DNA from: Eutreptiella sp. 'Long Island Sound 2002' | Taxonomy: Eukaryota > Euglenozoa > Euglenophyceae > Eutreptiales > Eutreptiaceae | Reading direction: 5' to 3' | Length of the DNA: 64,000 bases | Assembly (NCBI GenBank): GCA_964036045.1 | Contig: OZ038395.1 | Coordinates: forward strand, 3,684,410 to 3,748,409 | Part shown: positions 11,699 through 22,884 of the stretch, piece by piece | Numbering within the stretch: position 1 is the stretch's first letter | How the letters are laid out: the number at the start of each line of letters is the position of its first letter | Notes under the pieces: model-generated | What the model was told of the DNA's origin: nothing | The model's database searches: none | Seen by the model: the letters and a program-made list of their open reading frames with translations, nothing else | Program-made: the position numbers and the translations under genes

Positions 11699-12647
11699 TG
11701 AAGCGGTATGGGGTGCTTCACCCATACCCGCTGCACAGCCTGTGGCGCTCTTCGCCAGGCCAGATCAGGAATTTTCCTGTGGATGCTACGGCATCCTGAT
11801 TTCTGTGGGATTTCTGTAAAATACCCCAGAAATCGTCATTTTACGTCTTTTCTGGACTGGCGACGACAGTCGTCGCCTGCGCGACGCAGCTCCAGATCGA
11901 GAATTAAACTCTCGATTTCTAAAGATTTTAGGCAATTTTATTATTGTTTTATCGTTTTTAGGAATAAAAGATTATAGCGTGACCTTTTTCGCGGCGTTCC
12001 GCGAAGGTGCATTTTTGCGAAAAGTGGCGCGTTCACGCATTTTTCAAAAAATGCTGAGGCGATTCCAGGAATCGCCCAGACGCCTATGGCGTAGCCCAAC
12101 AGTGGGCCTTTTCATATGTAGGTTGAATTGGTACAGAAACGCGTCGTGTCGACTACGCGACGCGTTGGGGGGAGACGCGTGAAATGAGGGTTTTTGACTC
12201 AAAAATCACTTTATTTCATTGTTTTTCGCCCAAAAACCACTGGTTGGCCCAGTTTGGGCAGGATCTCAGTGGAGATCCTGATGGCGACGCCTCGTAGCCG
12301 TCAGATTTTCTGATGGCGGCGACGCCGTCGCCTTCATTTCGCCCCTTTTTCTAAGCTATTTTATAGTTTAGAGGTGATACATATACATTGTACATGTCAA
12401 CGCATTTATTTTGCATATTTATTTTACATATACCTTCTCTTTGTCCATAGACGCCAGATTGTGTCCGCGGACGCTCCCCGTGGGGTGAGCAAGGATTCCA
12501 AGACCATTTACGCAACTCCAATGGAATCGAAGTTTGGAATAGACTTCATGTAGTAGTTGGAGAGGTTGGGGTGATGGGTTGAAGGATTTTCAATTTTTCC
12601 AATTTTTCTGTGGACGCACGGACATCACCCCCGCCGAAAATGCTTCA
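11699..12647 (+). repeat. 3' LTR of the non-autonomous element
   Basis: This is an ungapped copy of the 5' LTR differing at about three positions by eye. The TSD copy GTAT follows at 12648-12651. Confidence 0.9.
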
Positions 12648-12651
12648 GTAT

Positions 12652-15600
12652 TGGTGTCTAGTTTGCAGATATTTAATCATTGGATTTTATTGAAAATGGG
12701 ATGGCAGTGAAAAAGTTCGATTTCTTTATGCTTTTTTGATGCTTTTTCAGCATGTGTGTCATGTGAGATTCATGTGTCTCCCCCCAACTTCTAACCCTCT
12801 GAACCTATGATGATTTGGGACAACATCAAATATGTTTCGAAAACCTGAGGACATGCCCTACACAGTGCAGATATTATTTCTCTGACATCTCAGCAACATG
12901 GTACAGAAAAGTGGTGCAGAAGTTGGGCATTTTCAAGGAAAAACAGGTTTTTTGACATCAATCTTTGCTAAACCATTTGCGAATCTTTGGTCTTCTAACC
13001 TTGAATCATTGTATGATATTGCAGTTTGTGATTGTTTGCATCAGTTTTGATTCAGTCTAACTAGGCTTAGCCTGGGTAGAAAGGTAGATACCTCAGAATT
13101 ACTTAGACACACAGTAAATAGTGAAACATTGTGTTGTCTTTTTCGGCCACAAAACAAACATGGCCGCAACCATTAACAGACCGTTTGCATCCGCCACATT
13201 CACCGTCTAAGCCTTTCCCTTCGACTCCCCAGGCTGAGTGGCTCAGTTCGGCTAGCCCATTGTCATGGGGACAAAGAAGGCGTGGGGCTTGTTCCCACCA
13301 GGGAGTAGGGGGCCGATTGATGGGTGTGAGCGGAAGGCGGAAAGAAGACTCAATGCAGGAGCACCCAAGTGAAACATTAAAAGACCGCACTCGACCAATC
13401 CATCGGCATTGACCTCTCTCGGGGTCCTTGTGACCATTCTCCGATGAGAGAGGTTGGTGGTGGCAACTGGTCGCGGAAGAAGCTTGCAAAACTTACTTAC
13501 TTTTACTTACTTACTCTAGCTAGCTAGCTAGCTAACTAGCTAGTGCAGGAGGTGCATTGATTTTATGGTATTACCCTAATGCTAACGGTTGCGTAAGCAA
13601 CTTAATGTCTCTGGTCCTCCCCCTGTAGGGCAGGGTGGTGAGGAGAAGTGCCGCAAGGCGCTGGTACTGTAATAGAGGTAACCATTTTAGTAGGTACAGG
13701 CCGGAATGTTAGCATGCAATGCCATTTGACGGATTTTTATCTGTTTACTGAACTACCTGACACAGTTCAAGGTAGTTCTGAGCACGGTCCGTGCCCTCTC
13801 ATGGGTTGCCGAGACTCTGCATAGACTGCATGACTTCTGGTCACGGCCCGACACTCATGCGTGTGCTGAGACCCTTTCCGGAAGCCTGAATTTGTCAAGC
13901 TATTTGATTTGAGCACAATTGCATTTGAGCTAGGAAGTGATTGGTCCTCATTTCACTCTACCATGCATCTCATCCTTCACTGCATGGCCGTCAAGGCAAG
14001 CGTTTGACTAGTGACGTATTCTACTCTCCATTCGGATTGCATTTCATTCATTTCGTTCAGAAAGGTCCATCATTCGTTGCATTTCACTTTGCAAATCTTA
14101 CATTTCACACTTATTGCATTACTTCCTTATTGCAAGGGCTTGCCCATACCGCTCAACATGCAATATGGTCCGTAATGGATCTGCCCTACGTAGTTCTATG
14201 AGCACCCTTTGCTCAAAAGACCCCGAGTTTTGGATCGCAGCGACGAACAATCAATTCCAATCCACTCAACTTTTGTTGATTAACTGCAAGTTGTGAGGAT
14301 TGAATCTCTTTTCCAACCCTCGCGATCATTGACCTAGGTCATTTGGTCTAAAGAGCTAGTTTATCCTCAAATTTGCTACCAAACCACTAGGGGTACGTTC
14401 CGCTTCGTTAACTTTTGCTAGATCGCCTGGTACAGCCTCAATTACCGGGTTTGAGAGTGCTCAATTGAGTTTGCGCAGTCTACAACATTACATTCTTTAT
14501 CCCCCGGACCAGACCATCAGCATGACAGACTTACTTGGATTTTTCACAAATTCCCTCCCTCATCACACTACACATACAACACACACGCAAACACATACCA
14601 TGAGTCATTTGATTATTCAATTTATTTCTTTGGATATCACACTCTGAGGAATTGCTGTAATACCACATCCATCAAATTTTTGCCTACGAGCCAATTTCTA
14701 AGTCATTTCCTTCGTGTAGATTGTCAGTGTCCGCTTACAGGAGCCGGCATTGGTCTCACCCCGCCACGTCTTTGTTGTGTAACACAAGTAAACAGGTTTA
14801 AGCTTGGTCACTTAGCCTGTGACTTGGCTAATGCATTCCGCGATCTGTTAGTGAAGAGCCCTACGCCGGTAGCCACTGAGACCAGCAGTGCACTACGGTA
14901 GGCTCATCGAAAAGGATTATCGAAAGGTAACGAAAGCCTACAGTAATGGGCTTCTACCCTCGCGCGGGTAGATAAGTACTTTCCCTGCACTGGGATAGAC
15001 CCCTTCTCTTGCGGTAGAGATAGATAACGGAGTTAAGCTCCAAGAGGATAGCCTGAATCCTGCAATTCAGTTGAGCGGAATTCACTCTTCATGTAGGAAG
15101 ACAGGCCCCCGCACGGATGGCTTTGTACAACCATCTGCTGGGCAAGGGGCTCCCCGTAATTGGTCTTCCGGTAAGGTACAGAACACACTTTAACCACAAT
15201 AGCATTTTTCGGAGATTTACTACTTCTACTTGTCTGAGACAACCTGACAATGATACATTTCGTGTATGAGGCAGTGGCGACCCTCCAGTTGTGTAGGATA
15301 TCCGTTGGCTCGCACTAGAGCTGAATGGCGTTCCATAAAAGATCCGACCTTTCAACGTTTTTCACTTGTTACTTACCTACTTCGTTTCCAACCAACCCCA
15401 GGGGACCAACCCACCCCTACCCGTGAACCCAACCCCTACATGCACGCATACAATTCATTGGTTTTGTCATCTTTAGCACCTTGTCACAACCCATACATCT
15501 TCTTTCTCTGAATTTACATGATGAACACACTTCTACATTTCCACTTCTTCGTGCAAATTATTTGCTTTGGTAATTTACGTCATTTGGGACATGTCTACAC

Positions 15601-17040
15601 AAATCGGTATTCCCGCTAGCTTCATATCTCATTAAATTCCTGTGGACTATGTCCTATTGAGGAACATGGTTCATATGCTCTGCATCTGTGGCCCAGAGCA
15701 TTTTTCCGTGATGGAATATTGATTCTTTTGTACATGATTGCTAAGCATGTTAGGTAACTGACGTTTCAGCTTTGTTTTTAGAGATAGCCAGAAAGTATGA
15801 GTAAAAGGTTGGTAATGACGGACTATATCTTTCAACGTTTTTTTGGTTGAAGTATTAGTATAAATCCCCATACCCCCTGACGGATCAATCCCCATGGCCG
15901 GGATAAGAAAGAGCAGATCCGGGTCAGATGATGTCTACTCATCGTGACTGCCACCCCCCCCCCACACTATGAGTTATCCCTACCCGCTAAACTAATCAAC
16001 AGTTAGTCATTACTGATGCTGCCTCGCTTTCTCTGTCCATGTAATGCAGGCCAAGAAACCCATTGCATCAAATAGGTACCAATGCATCCATTGCATTAGG
16101 TAGCCACAGGTAACGCGTCCGTTGAGAAAGGTGGTATATCCTCTCTTTGGATGACGAAGACAAGCCTGTCAATAGACAGCTTGGGCAGAGCTTGAATTTC
16201 GAGTTTAGACATGTTGCATTTCATTCTCAATTGTGATTGATTTTCCGTATAGCTCATTGTAATTTATACGTCTACATCCAGGTGTATTACCCTTACCGTC
16301 ATTGTTTGCCTGAAGATTTTGGTTATCATTGTTCATACTTTGTATGCTAGCTTTTTGCTTAGTGTTTCTCATGTTTCATTTTGAGCCCTACCATATCCAA
16401 GACTTAGGAACTTTACCCTCTTAGGTGGAGATACATCTTTACCTCTAGGAAGGGGGTAGTAAGACACTACATTAGACACCCAGAACATTCAATATGAGCG
16501 TTCCTTATGCCCATACCCCTCCTTATGTTAGATTATCAGCTTGTCATGAACATTCTTAGCGAATGTGCATGAAGCTTAGGAAGGGGGTGTAATAAGTCAG
16601 GGCATTTGGGCCTCTCAGAAGCTTTCTGGAGGATCTATACTAGACCTCTCCAAGCTTCAAGATCCTAGAACACTAGGATATTTGCTCATATTTGGCTTAT
16701 ATTCCAAGCCTATAGCTTACTGCTAGAGTCTACCGCTCTTAGGTACACTGCAGAGAGCAGAGATCTAGGATACATTAGTAGCTATTCATGAATAATCACA
16801 TTCCATATGCTTATAATGTGATTTAATCATGTTTTATAGCATTTTAGAAGGATCTAATGTATTAGAAGCTATTTTGAAGCTATTTCGAAGCTTCAGATGG
16901 CCTGTCGCGACTGTCGCCGTCTTTTGCCGCCGACAGTGATTTACGTAACGTTGACAAGGCCTGTGATAAGATACACTACTCAGAAAGTTGCTACAATATA
17001 GGTTTTATTGCCTTTTTAATAAGAATTTATTGTTATATCA
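12652..17040. other. AT-rich region with no supportable gene
   Basis: No frame here has family signatures. Visible local features are a (TTAC)n/(CTAG)n microsatellite at about 13495-13545, several short hairpins between 14880 and 15030 (for example CTACCC...GGGTAG at 14955-14972, and arms GTAGGCT/AGCCTAC enclosing GAAA-containing loops at 14896-14941), and purine runs AGGAAGGGGGT at 16448 and 16577. The second purine run precedes TGTAATAAG and looks like a polypurine tract plus LTR start, but no second copy exists in the window. Confidence 0.35.
13495..13545. repeat. Microsatellite (TTAC)n then (CTAG)n
   Basis: Repeats of TTAC/CTTA run directly into TCTAGCTAGCTAGCTAGCTAAC repeats. Confidence 0.8.
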
Positions 17041-17256
17041 ATTTTCTTGTTATTTAGGCATGTGAACCCGTATTACTGGACCAGCCAGTTGGTCCAGCTC
17101 AATGTTCGTTCACGACTTTGTCTTCTTGCTGTTGCCTACTTTGTACTTGCCAAGGGAATCAATTGGAATGGAGCAATTCATTTAAAACAATTTGATTTTG
17201 AAGTGCAAGACAAGGACAAAAAGGGTTTATTGTGCACCCTAAGTAAGTTGGCAATA

Positions 17257-18418
17257 CTAAGTACAAGCACAATACACTGCTGCCTTAGGGTCAGTATAAT
17301 CATCATCTTCAGATGATGCTTCTGAAAAAAAGGGTAAAAATGGCGAGTTGCCTAATCTCGGAATGCGAGGCCTCGCAATGCCAGACAACAAATCTCGAAG
17401 AACAGGGCTACAACGCCACCGCTTCTCCTTCTTCTTCAATCCCGCTGCCAACATCTTACTCCTCAACGTGGAGCCCAGTGTTGTTCTTGGATCTGGAAGG
17501 CTCAACGTCCTCTTCACCCCCTGGGGTTGCGTCACGGTCGTCTGCTTCGGCTCTGCTGCCGACTTGGTCTTCGGCTTTTTTGGCTTCGGCGCTTGGCTCG
17601 CTTCCGGCTCCTCTTCATCTGCATTGTTAGCCCGGAACGCCCGAACCTGCGTTGACTTCCGAGGAGATCGCCGATCGGCACCGGGTCTTTGTCATCGTCC
17701 TCAGGATCCTCCAAAACCTCATTTGCGACTTTTGCATGGGCATGTTGACTTGCTTCCTCTGCAGTCGACACTTCCAGACGGGCATAACCCACATTCTGGT
17801 CCTCGACTCACATTGGCATGCCGAACGAGACCTCGCACTGCGCCAACGTGGTTCTGTCAACTCTTGCCTGCACACGCTGCGTCACCTCGTGATGGTAGCT
17901 CCGTGCCCAGTCCGATCGCTTTTGTTTGGTCAACTGCAGAGAGCAAACTTGTGGAGGATCATCCAAAGCTGCCACTTTCGCCGCGATGTGCACATCGTGA
18001 TCGAAGATCATGATGTTGTCCGAGCGGTCTCTGTTCCGCATTAGTGTTGCCAGCCACGTATAGAGGACAAGGGGCATGAACCCTGGTTCATCACGTTCGC
18101 GGCGACCCAAGCCGATGTATGGTGGGATTTGCGACGAGGAGTAGCGAGATGTCAAAGGCATTGCGAGGCCTCGCAATCCAAAAGCGTTGTACATACCTTT
18201 TTCTTGATCTTCACACCGGCCACCAGCACCAGTGCTTTCACTTGAATTCCGCCTTTTCCCGTCTTGGGTGCACCCGGTAGCCAGTAACACACTTGCACTT
18301 TCTCATACCAGTAATCGTTCTCCGCAATTCCAGGTGCCTCCAGAACTGTTGCCAGGGCGTCCCACACAGGTGACACCTCGCCGTAGATCACAAGCACAGT
18401 CTCAGGGTTGTCGATCAA
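17257..18418 (-). CDS. Unknown multi-exon gene, palindromes in non-coding parts
   Basis: Minus-strand segments look coding but lie in different frames, so introns or frameshifts are present. The first segment (18418 down to about 18203) reads naturally and ends at AAG|GTATGT, a good 5' splice site. The next (about 18150-17808) continues with a globular sequence (QIPPYIGLGRRERDEPGF, NIMIFDHDVHIAAKVAALDD). The last is acidic, then Lys/Pro-rich (EEEPEASQAPKPKKPKTK), and ends at 17257 after DDD-rich residues. The acidic-then-KPKT tail resembles the second gene of the element at 30930-37468. An 18-bp palindrome, ATTGCGAGGCCTCGCAAT, lies 25 bases inside the first intron (18160-18177), and a 14-bp core recurs at 17364-17377. 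I do not recognise the family and could not fix the acceptors. Confidence 0.45.
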
Positions 18419-18614
18419 CTACGCCATCACAACGGGACTCACAGAATCAGCACCGTCCGTACCAAACTTGAGCACAGAAGCATACGAGCTGCAGAAATTT
18501 GCAGAATTTTTCCTGATGATCGAGCATTGGCCTCGGCGCGACCAACGCAATCGTCGCCCGTGCCGGAAATTCACGAACTATGGACGTCGACATTTTCAGA
18601 GTTTTGGACTGCCT

Positions 18615-18990
18615 GATAGGCCCCCTAATGGACCCACTAATAGGCCCCCTAATGGACCGCCTAATAGGCCCCCTAATGGGCCGCCCAATAGGCCCCCTAT
18701 TGGACCGCCTAATAGGCCCCTAATGCACCACCTAAAAGGCCCCCTACTTGACCCCCTAATGGACCGCCTAATAGGCCCCCTAATGGACCGCCCAATAGGC
18801 CCCCTAATGGACTGCCAGATAGGCGCCGTAATGGACCCCCTAATAGGCCCTTTAATGGACCGCCTAATGGACCCCCAAACAGGCCTCCTAATGGACCGCC
18901 TAATGGACCGCCTAATAGGCCCCCTAATGGACCGCCTAATAGGCCCGCTAATGGACCGCTTAACAGGCCCCCTAATGGACCGCGTAATGG
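18615..18990. repeat. 24-bp minisatellite
   Basis: Degenerate copies of AATGGACCGCCT alternate with AATAGGCCCCCT, about 15 units of 24 bp. The length keeps all frames open, which produces artificial Pro/Asn, Met/Asp/Arg and Gly/Pro repeat peptides on both strands. Confidence 0.85.
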
Positions 18991-19255
18991 GTTGTGCAAG
19001 GGCGCAATCACGGTCAGCATGACACACTACATGTCCACGCCGCTAGACAATTTTAGCCATTACCTCGCCAGTCTATCAAACACAAAGGCAAAGAAGTGTG
19101 CGTCACGTCAAAACATATGAACAATGGGAGATGTTTGCAAGAGCACAGTCATCAAGGAGACAATAGCTAAGCAGTAGCTTAACACCCATTGCCTCATACG
19201 GCTACTGCCTGCACCTCGGGTGAAGCTGGCATAAGCATAGCTGGCGCTCACCTGC

Positions 19256-19452
19256 CCTCAGCCGGTGCGTGGACCCACGCCCAGGGAGGCATTGGAAAAG
19301 GGGGGGGGGCAGCCCCCCCGGGCGCCCAGCCTGTCTTCCTGACGGCAAGTGCCAGTCTTAGTAGCATGTTGTAACCGACAGCAACTGCCCCCAACCGCTT
19401 CTACAACCTCCTCCAACCGCCTGTCAAACCGCTTCTGGGGCCGCCTATGGGG
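19256..19452 (+). repeat. Dispersed ~200-bp repeat, copy 1
   Basis: It shares an ordered set of phrases with 23507-23704: GTGGACC-ACGCCCAGGG, GCATTGGAA, a C/G run, GGCGCCCAGCCT, TGTCTTCCTGACGGCAAGTG, the run of CAACCGC units, and CTTCTGGGGCCGCCT. It starts with GTGGACC and ends near GGGGTCC, so it may be a short inverted-repeat element. This is diverged but unmistakable. Confidence 0.7.
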
Positions 19453-20188
19453 TCCCTTCCCTTCTAATGCATCCCTGCCAGGGCCCGCAGGTTGTTGCCT
19501 CCTTTTCCGGAAAGGGGGGCCTCCTTCAGTGGAAACCAGGTAGCGCACCCAATCGCCCCGAACCCACGCCACGGGATGTCGGGGCAGGTGTGGGAGGCCT
19601 TGAAATTAACAGCGGTGCGCAGCAGGTGTACACTGAGGACAAGAAGGTCCATAAATGGGATGGTGGCCAAATGGCGATTCTACAAAAAGGCAGGGTCGCT
19701 GGATACGTTTCGTGCAACACTGCAAAAACAGCTTGCGAGAAACCTGCAGGGTGGGCCCATCGTCGATGGGTCTAAACCGGAAAACTCCTGGGTGAGGCTT
19801 GCGTCACATTTTAAAAGCAGAAAGAATGAGATTGCACCGTACAGGACCATCCTAATCATTGTTTCAATACTCCACACGGGCAATCCGAATGGTGTCCCTT
19901 ATTGACCTGCTGTTGCAGGTTGCTAAGCCGATTTGATTTGTGGACACATTTCTTCGAAGGCGGTTCTTCAAAAAAAATTTGCAGGCAAAAAGTTTTTTTC
20001 AGGTCAGTTCTGGCATTTCTCATCCATTATCTAACCACATGTAACTGTTAGTTAGTCAGCAGTTTGTTTCTACACATATACTATGAGCTGGCATTCCTGT
20101 ATAGACAACACAGCAAGTTTTCAAAATGTTTTGTATTTATACTTCCGAGTTTGTACATATCCTGAGGCTACTTTCTGTTTCACAGACA

Positions 20189-20476
20189 TTAATGATCATC
20201 TGAAGAGTCCTGCTTGGTTGCTGCTTTACTTTCTTTACTAAATTTGAGAACTATCCCCCACCATGTGCACTTGGACCGTAGAAGACCTAATGGCAATGTG
20301 GATTGCAGTGCCGCGCGCAGTTTTGCTGTGTCGGCAGATGAATTTCTCGAAAACATTGTAACAAAACGCGCTGCTTTTGCTGTGCAACAAGTGTTGTACG
20401 AAAATCGGATCAGTACTGTGGTTCGTCCGGCACAGATGATGTGTGCTCTGGTGCCCGCGCCGGCGCACACATGCAT
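20189..20476 (-). CDS. Possible exon of an unknown gene
   Basis: An open frame of about 95 codons has a balanced composition (for example NTCCTAKAARFVTMFSRNSS and RSKCTWWGIVLKFSKESK) and an acidic end, KQDSSDDH. It lacks the low-complexity look of neighbouring spurious frames. The upstream part seems to need splicing. I recognise no domain. Confidence 0.3.
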   Translation of the reverse strand: MHVCAGAGTRAHIICAGRTTVLIRFSYNTCCTAKAARFVTMFSRNSSADTAKLRAALQSTLPLGLLRSKCTWWGIVLKFSKESKAATKQDSSDDH

Positions 20477-22884
20477 TCAATGAGCAAATAGAATAGATGG
20501 CTGCAACTTGGTACACTGGTGGGCACCCCAATGCTGCACTCGGGCGTGACACTGTGTCCACATTGGAGTTCGGGGTCTGGATGGCCTTCTTGGCCTTCTT
20601 CCAAGCGGAATTGAGGTGCGACCCCTTGACGAAGCCGGCGGTCAAAGCGGCTCCCTGCTGAGGCCGCTTCCCCAAGCATCCCACCCACGCATCAGGTGAG
20701 TGAGGCGCCGGGGGTGGCGGGCGCTAGGCAGATGCCCATGACCCATGCGATACCCCTGGCCATGCCCATGACAGCACGCAGGAGGCTCAAGGTGCCGTGA
20801 AAACTTCGGTACCCTTACATCCGAGTGCACTTCTAACCGGGATCCACTGTACCTTTATCATCCAAGCTGTGGTATTGTGTTGGCTCAACCCGAACCAGCC
20901 AGTCCAACACCCTTCCTTGTTCCTGATACAGTATGCACATGGGGAGAAATGCATTAGGGCCAAACAACAGCACAGTTCATTAGAGATAGAAAAGAAAAGA
21001 AGGGAAAAGGAACAAAGAAAAGAAAAAGAAAAACAAAAACAAAAAGAAAAACAAAGGATTACTCAAGGTGCGGCGGGGTCTCTGGAGCTGATGGGGCATC
21101 ACCTCATGGCCGAGGCTGGCGGGTTCCCCTTGTGCGTTTTTGGGTGTTATCATGTGCTGCATGAAAATGACCTCACAGAGAGGTTAGATATATAGGGGCA
21201 TACACCGCCATTTTGAGGGTATTTGCATGGCATACTCGAAGGGATAAATCTCAAACTTTGTTGCAAACAAATCTTATGGGTGCAGGCTTCGGAGACTTGT
21301 GAGGAGCTGCTGCAGCAACCACGGCTGATGGCAGTCGCGGTGGGTTGCAGTCAAGCGCACTGTTGTCATTATCAGCAGAAACCCCCCCGGAGCCCGCCCG
21401 CAAGCACGGCTTTGTCCGAGCACCAAGGCCCCATGCTACTCTTCTTTGCACTGAGCACCGACCACGGCTGGGCTGGCACAAGGGGACGGGGGAATACTTT
21501 AACAAGGCAGCCGGTCTTTCCCATCGTACCACTGCCACCCCCCCGCTATGGGCAACAGATGCGTGTGCACGACTGGCACTGTTCAGAACAAAGCAGGTGT
21601 GCAAAGCAAAAGTCGAAGAAGGAAGCTCTTCAGTGACATGTCCTAGGTGCCTTTCACTGTAGCGAAGAAGACAACCCGTAAAGAAGTTCAACCGTCCCAT
21701 GACCATGAAGCAGAGAGCGTCCCCATGAACGGTCGTTTCTGTTGGCTTTACGAACGTCTTTTTTCCCCTGGGACAGCCCTGGGAGCAGCATGCAGAATTC
21801 ACATCAAGAATCAGCTCTTCGCAGTACGAATTGATAAGTCGACCAGATGTTGGGTCTGTGCTGTCCACTACACCTACGTCCCTATGACTAATCATTTCTG
21901 GTCGGCACAAGGCATCAGAGACATGCCGCCAGGCACCAGGCATGACTTTGTGTCAATCAGCAGCATTTATAATAGGAGCCCCCCCCCCCCCCCCCCCTGG
22001 ACTCCCCCAGTCCACCCGCGGTGCCGAAGACACGCCCCCCCCCCCCCGGCACGCGCAAAATCCAATGTCAGTGCCAAGTCAATGCTCGCATACAAGCACC
22101 CATGGATCCTCCCATAGTTTTGGAGCCGAGGTGGAACCCGCCTTCAGTGCCTGCCCTCCCACGCCTGTCTGTCGGTTGGCCTTACATCGTGCCTTGTTTG
22201 CCATCGCTGGCGCGGGGCGAAAAGGGTGTGCTGATCCATTGAGTGATGCCCTGACAGCACAAGGCGTGCCTGGCAGCTCAATCCTGCCTGCCAGCTTCAC
22301 CTGCTGGAGTCACCCCTGGACATCAGGACCCGTGCTCCCTGGCGGCAAACAAACAAACAGTCCTCCTCGACAATGCACAACGCTCCACAATCCTTTACTG
22401 TCTTACGCAGCCGCCGCCCCGCCTAACCCTTCAGCACCGCCCACGACCCTCGGAACCCCTCCACACCCCTGCAAAACCCTCCACAACCGCTCGACAGCCC
22501 GTCACCCCCCCCCCACCACAATCCTCCCCCCCCCCCCCACAACACTTCAGCACCCTTCGCATCCACAACCCCTGGCACCCCTCCACACCCTTCACAACGT
22601 TTCACAGCCTTCTGCCACCCTGGGCAGTCCTCGGCTACCCTTCAAAACCCTCCGCAACCCTCCACAACTCTCCCCTGTTGCGAAAAAAACAACGTTCCCG
22701 ACTTCACCACGTCTGCATCAGGCACATGCTTTGAGCTGCTGAGCTGCTTGGGTCGTTTGCTTTCAGCCGTCCATCCTGCAAGGTCCACGAGGAGATTGCA
22801 GATTTCTGTAGGCCAATGAGGAGTCCTCTAGGCCGTTGAGGATTCCACTATGCCAACGAGGATCACCCTGCGCATCACCCTGAA

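Larger units (their letters stand above)
9744..12651 (+). mobile_element. Non-autonomous LTR retrotransposon with 4-bp TSD
   Basis: Two direct repeats (9748-10696 and 11699-12647, both 949 bp, constant offset 1951) begin TGAAGC and end GCTTCA, the TG...CA termini of LTRs. The duplication GTAT flanks the element at 9744-9747 and 12648-12651. Four bases after the 5' LTR a TGG starts a primer-binding-site candidate (10700), and a purine run AAGGAGGGGGG lies immediately before the 3' LTR. I noticed only about three substitutions between the LTRs (for example near 10029, 10597 and 10684) and no indel, so insertion is recent. The 1002-bp interior has no Gag or Pol signature, so the element must use enzymes from another copy. 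Confidence 0.92.
19027..22880. other. Mostly non-coding; scattered low-complexity DNA
   Basis: Apart from the repeat at 19256-19452 and a possible exon at 20189-20476, I see nothing firm. There is an A-rich AAAAG/AAAAC tract at 20985-21060, C runs at 21978-21998 and 22036-22047, and a degenerate CCCTCCACAACC-type minisatellite at about 22370-22675 that keeps a Pro/Thr-rich frame open. Confidence 0.35.

Noticed and set aside
16577-17040. LTR beginning TGTAATAAG after a polypurine-like tract
   Set aside because: No second copy, primer site or terminal CA with a matching duplication could be found in the window.
17793-17810. A 16-nt intron (GTGAGT...CCAG) that would remove an in-frame TGA in the 17.3-18.4-kb gene
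   Set aside because: It is shorter than any ordinary spliceosomal intron; a longer unmapped intron or a frameshift is more likely.
18408-19027. Pro/Asn- and Met/Asp-repeat proteins over the 24-bp minisatellite
   Set aside because: The unit is a multiple of three, so the frames are open by construction on both strands.
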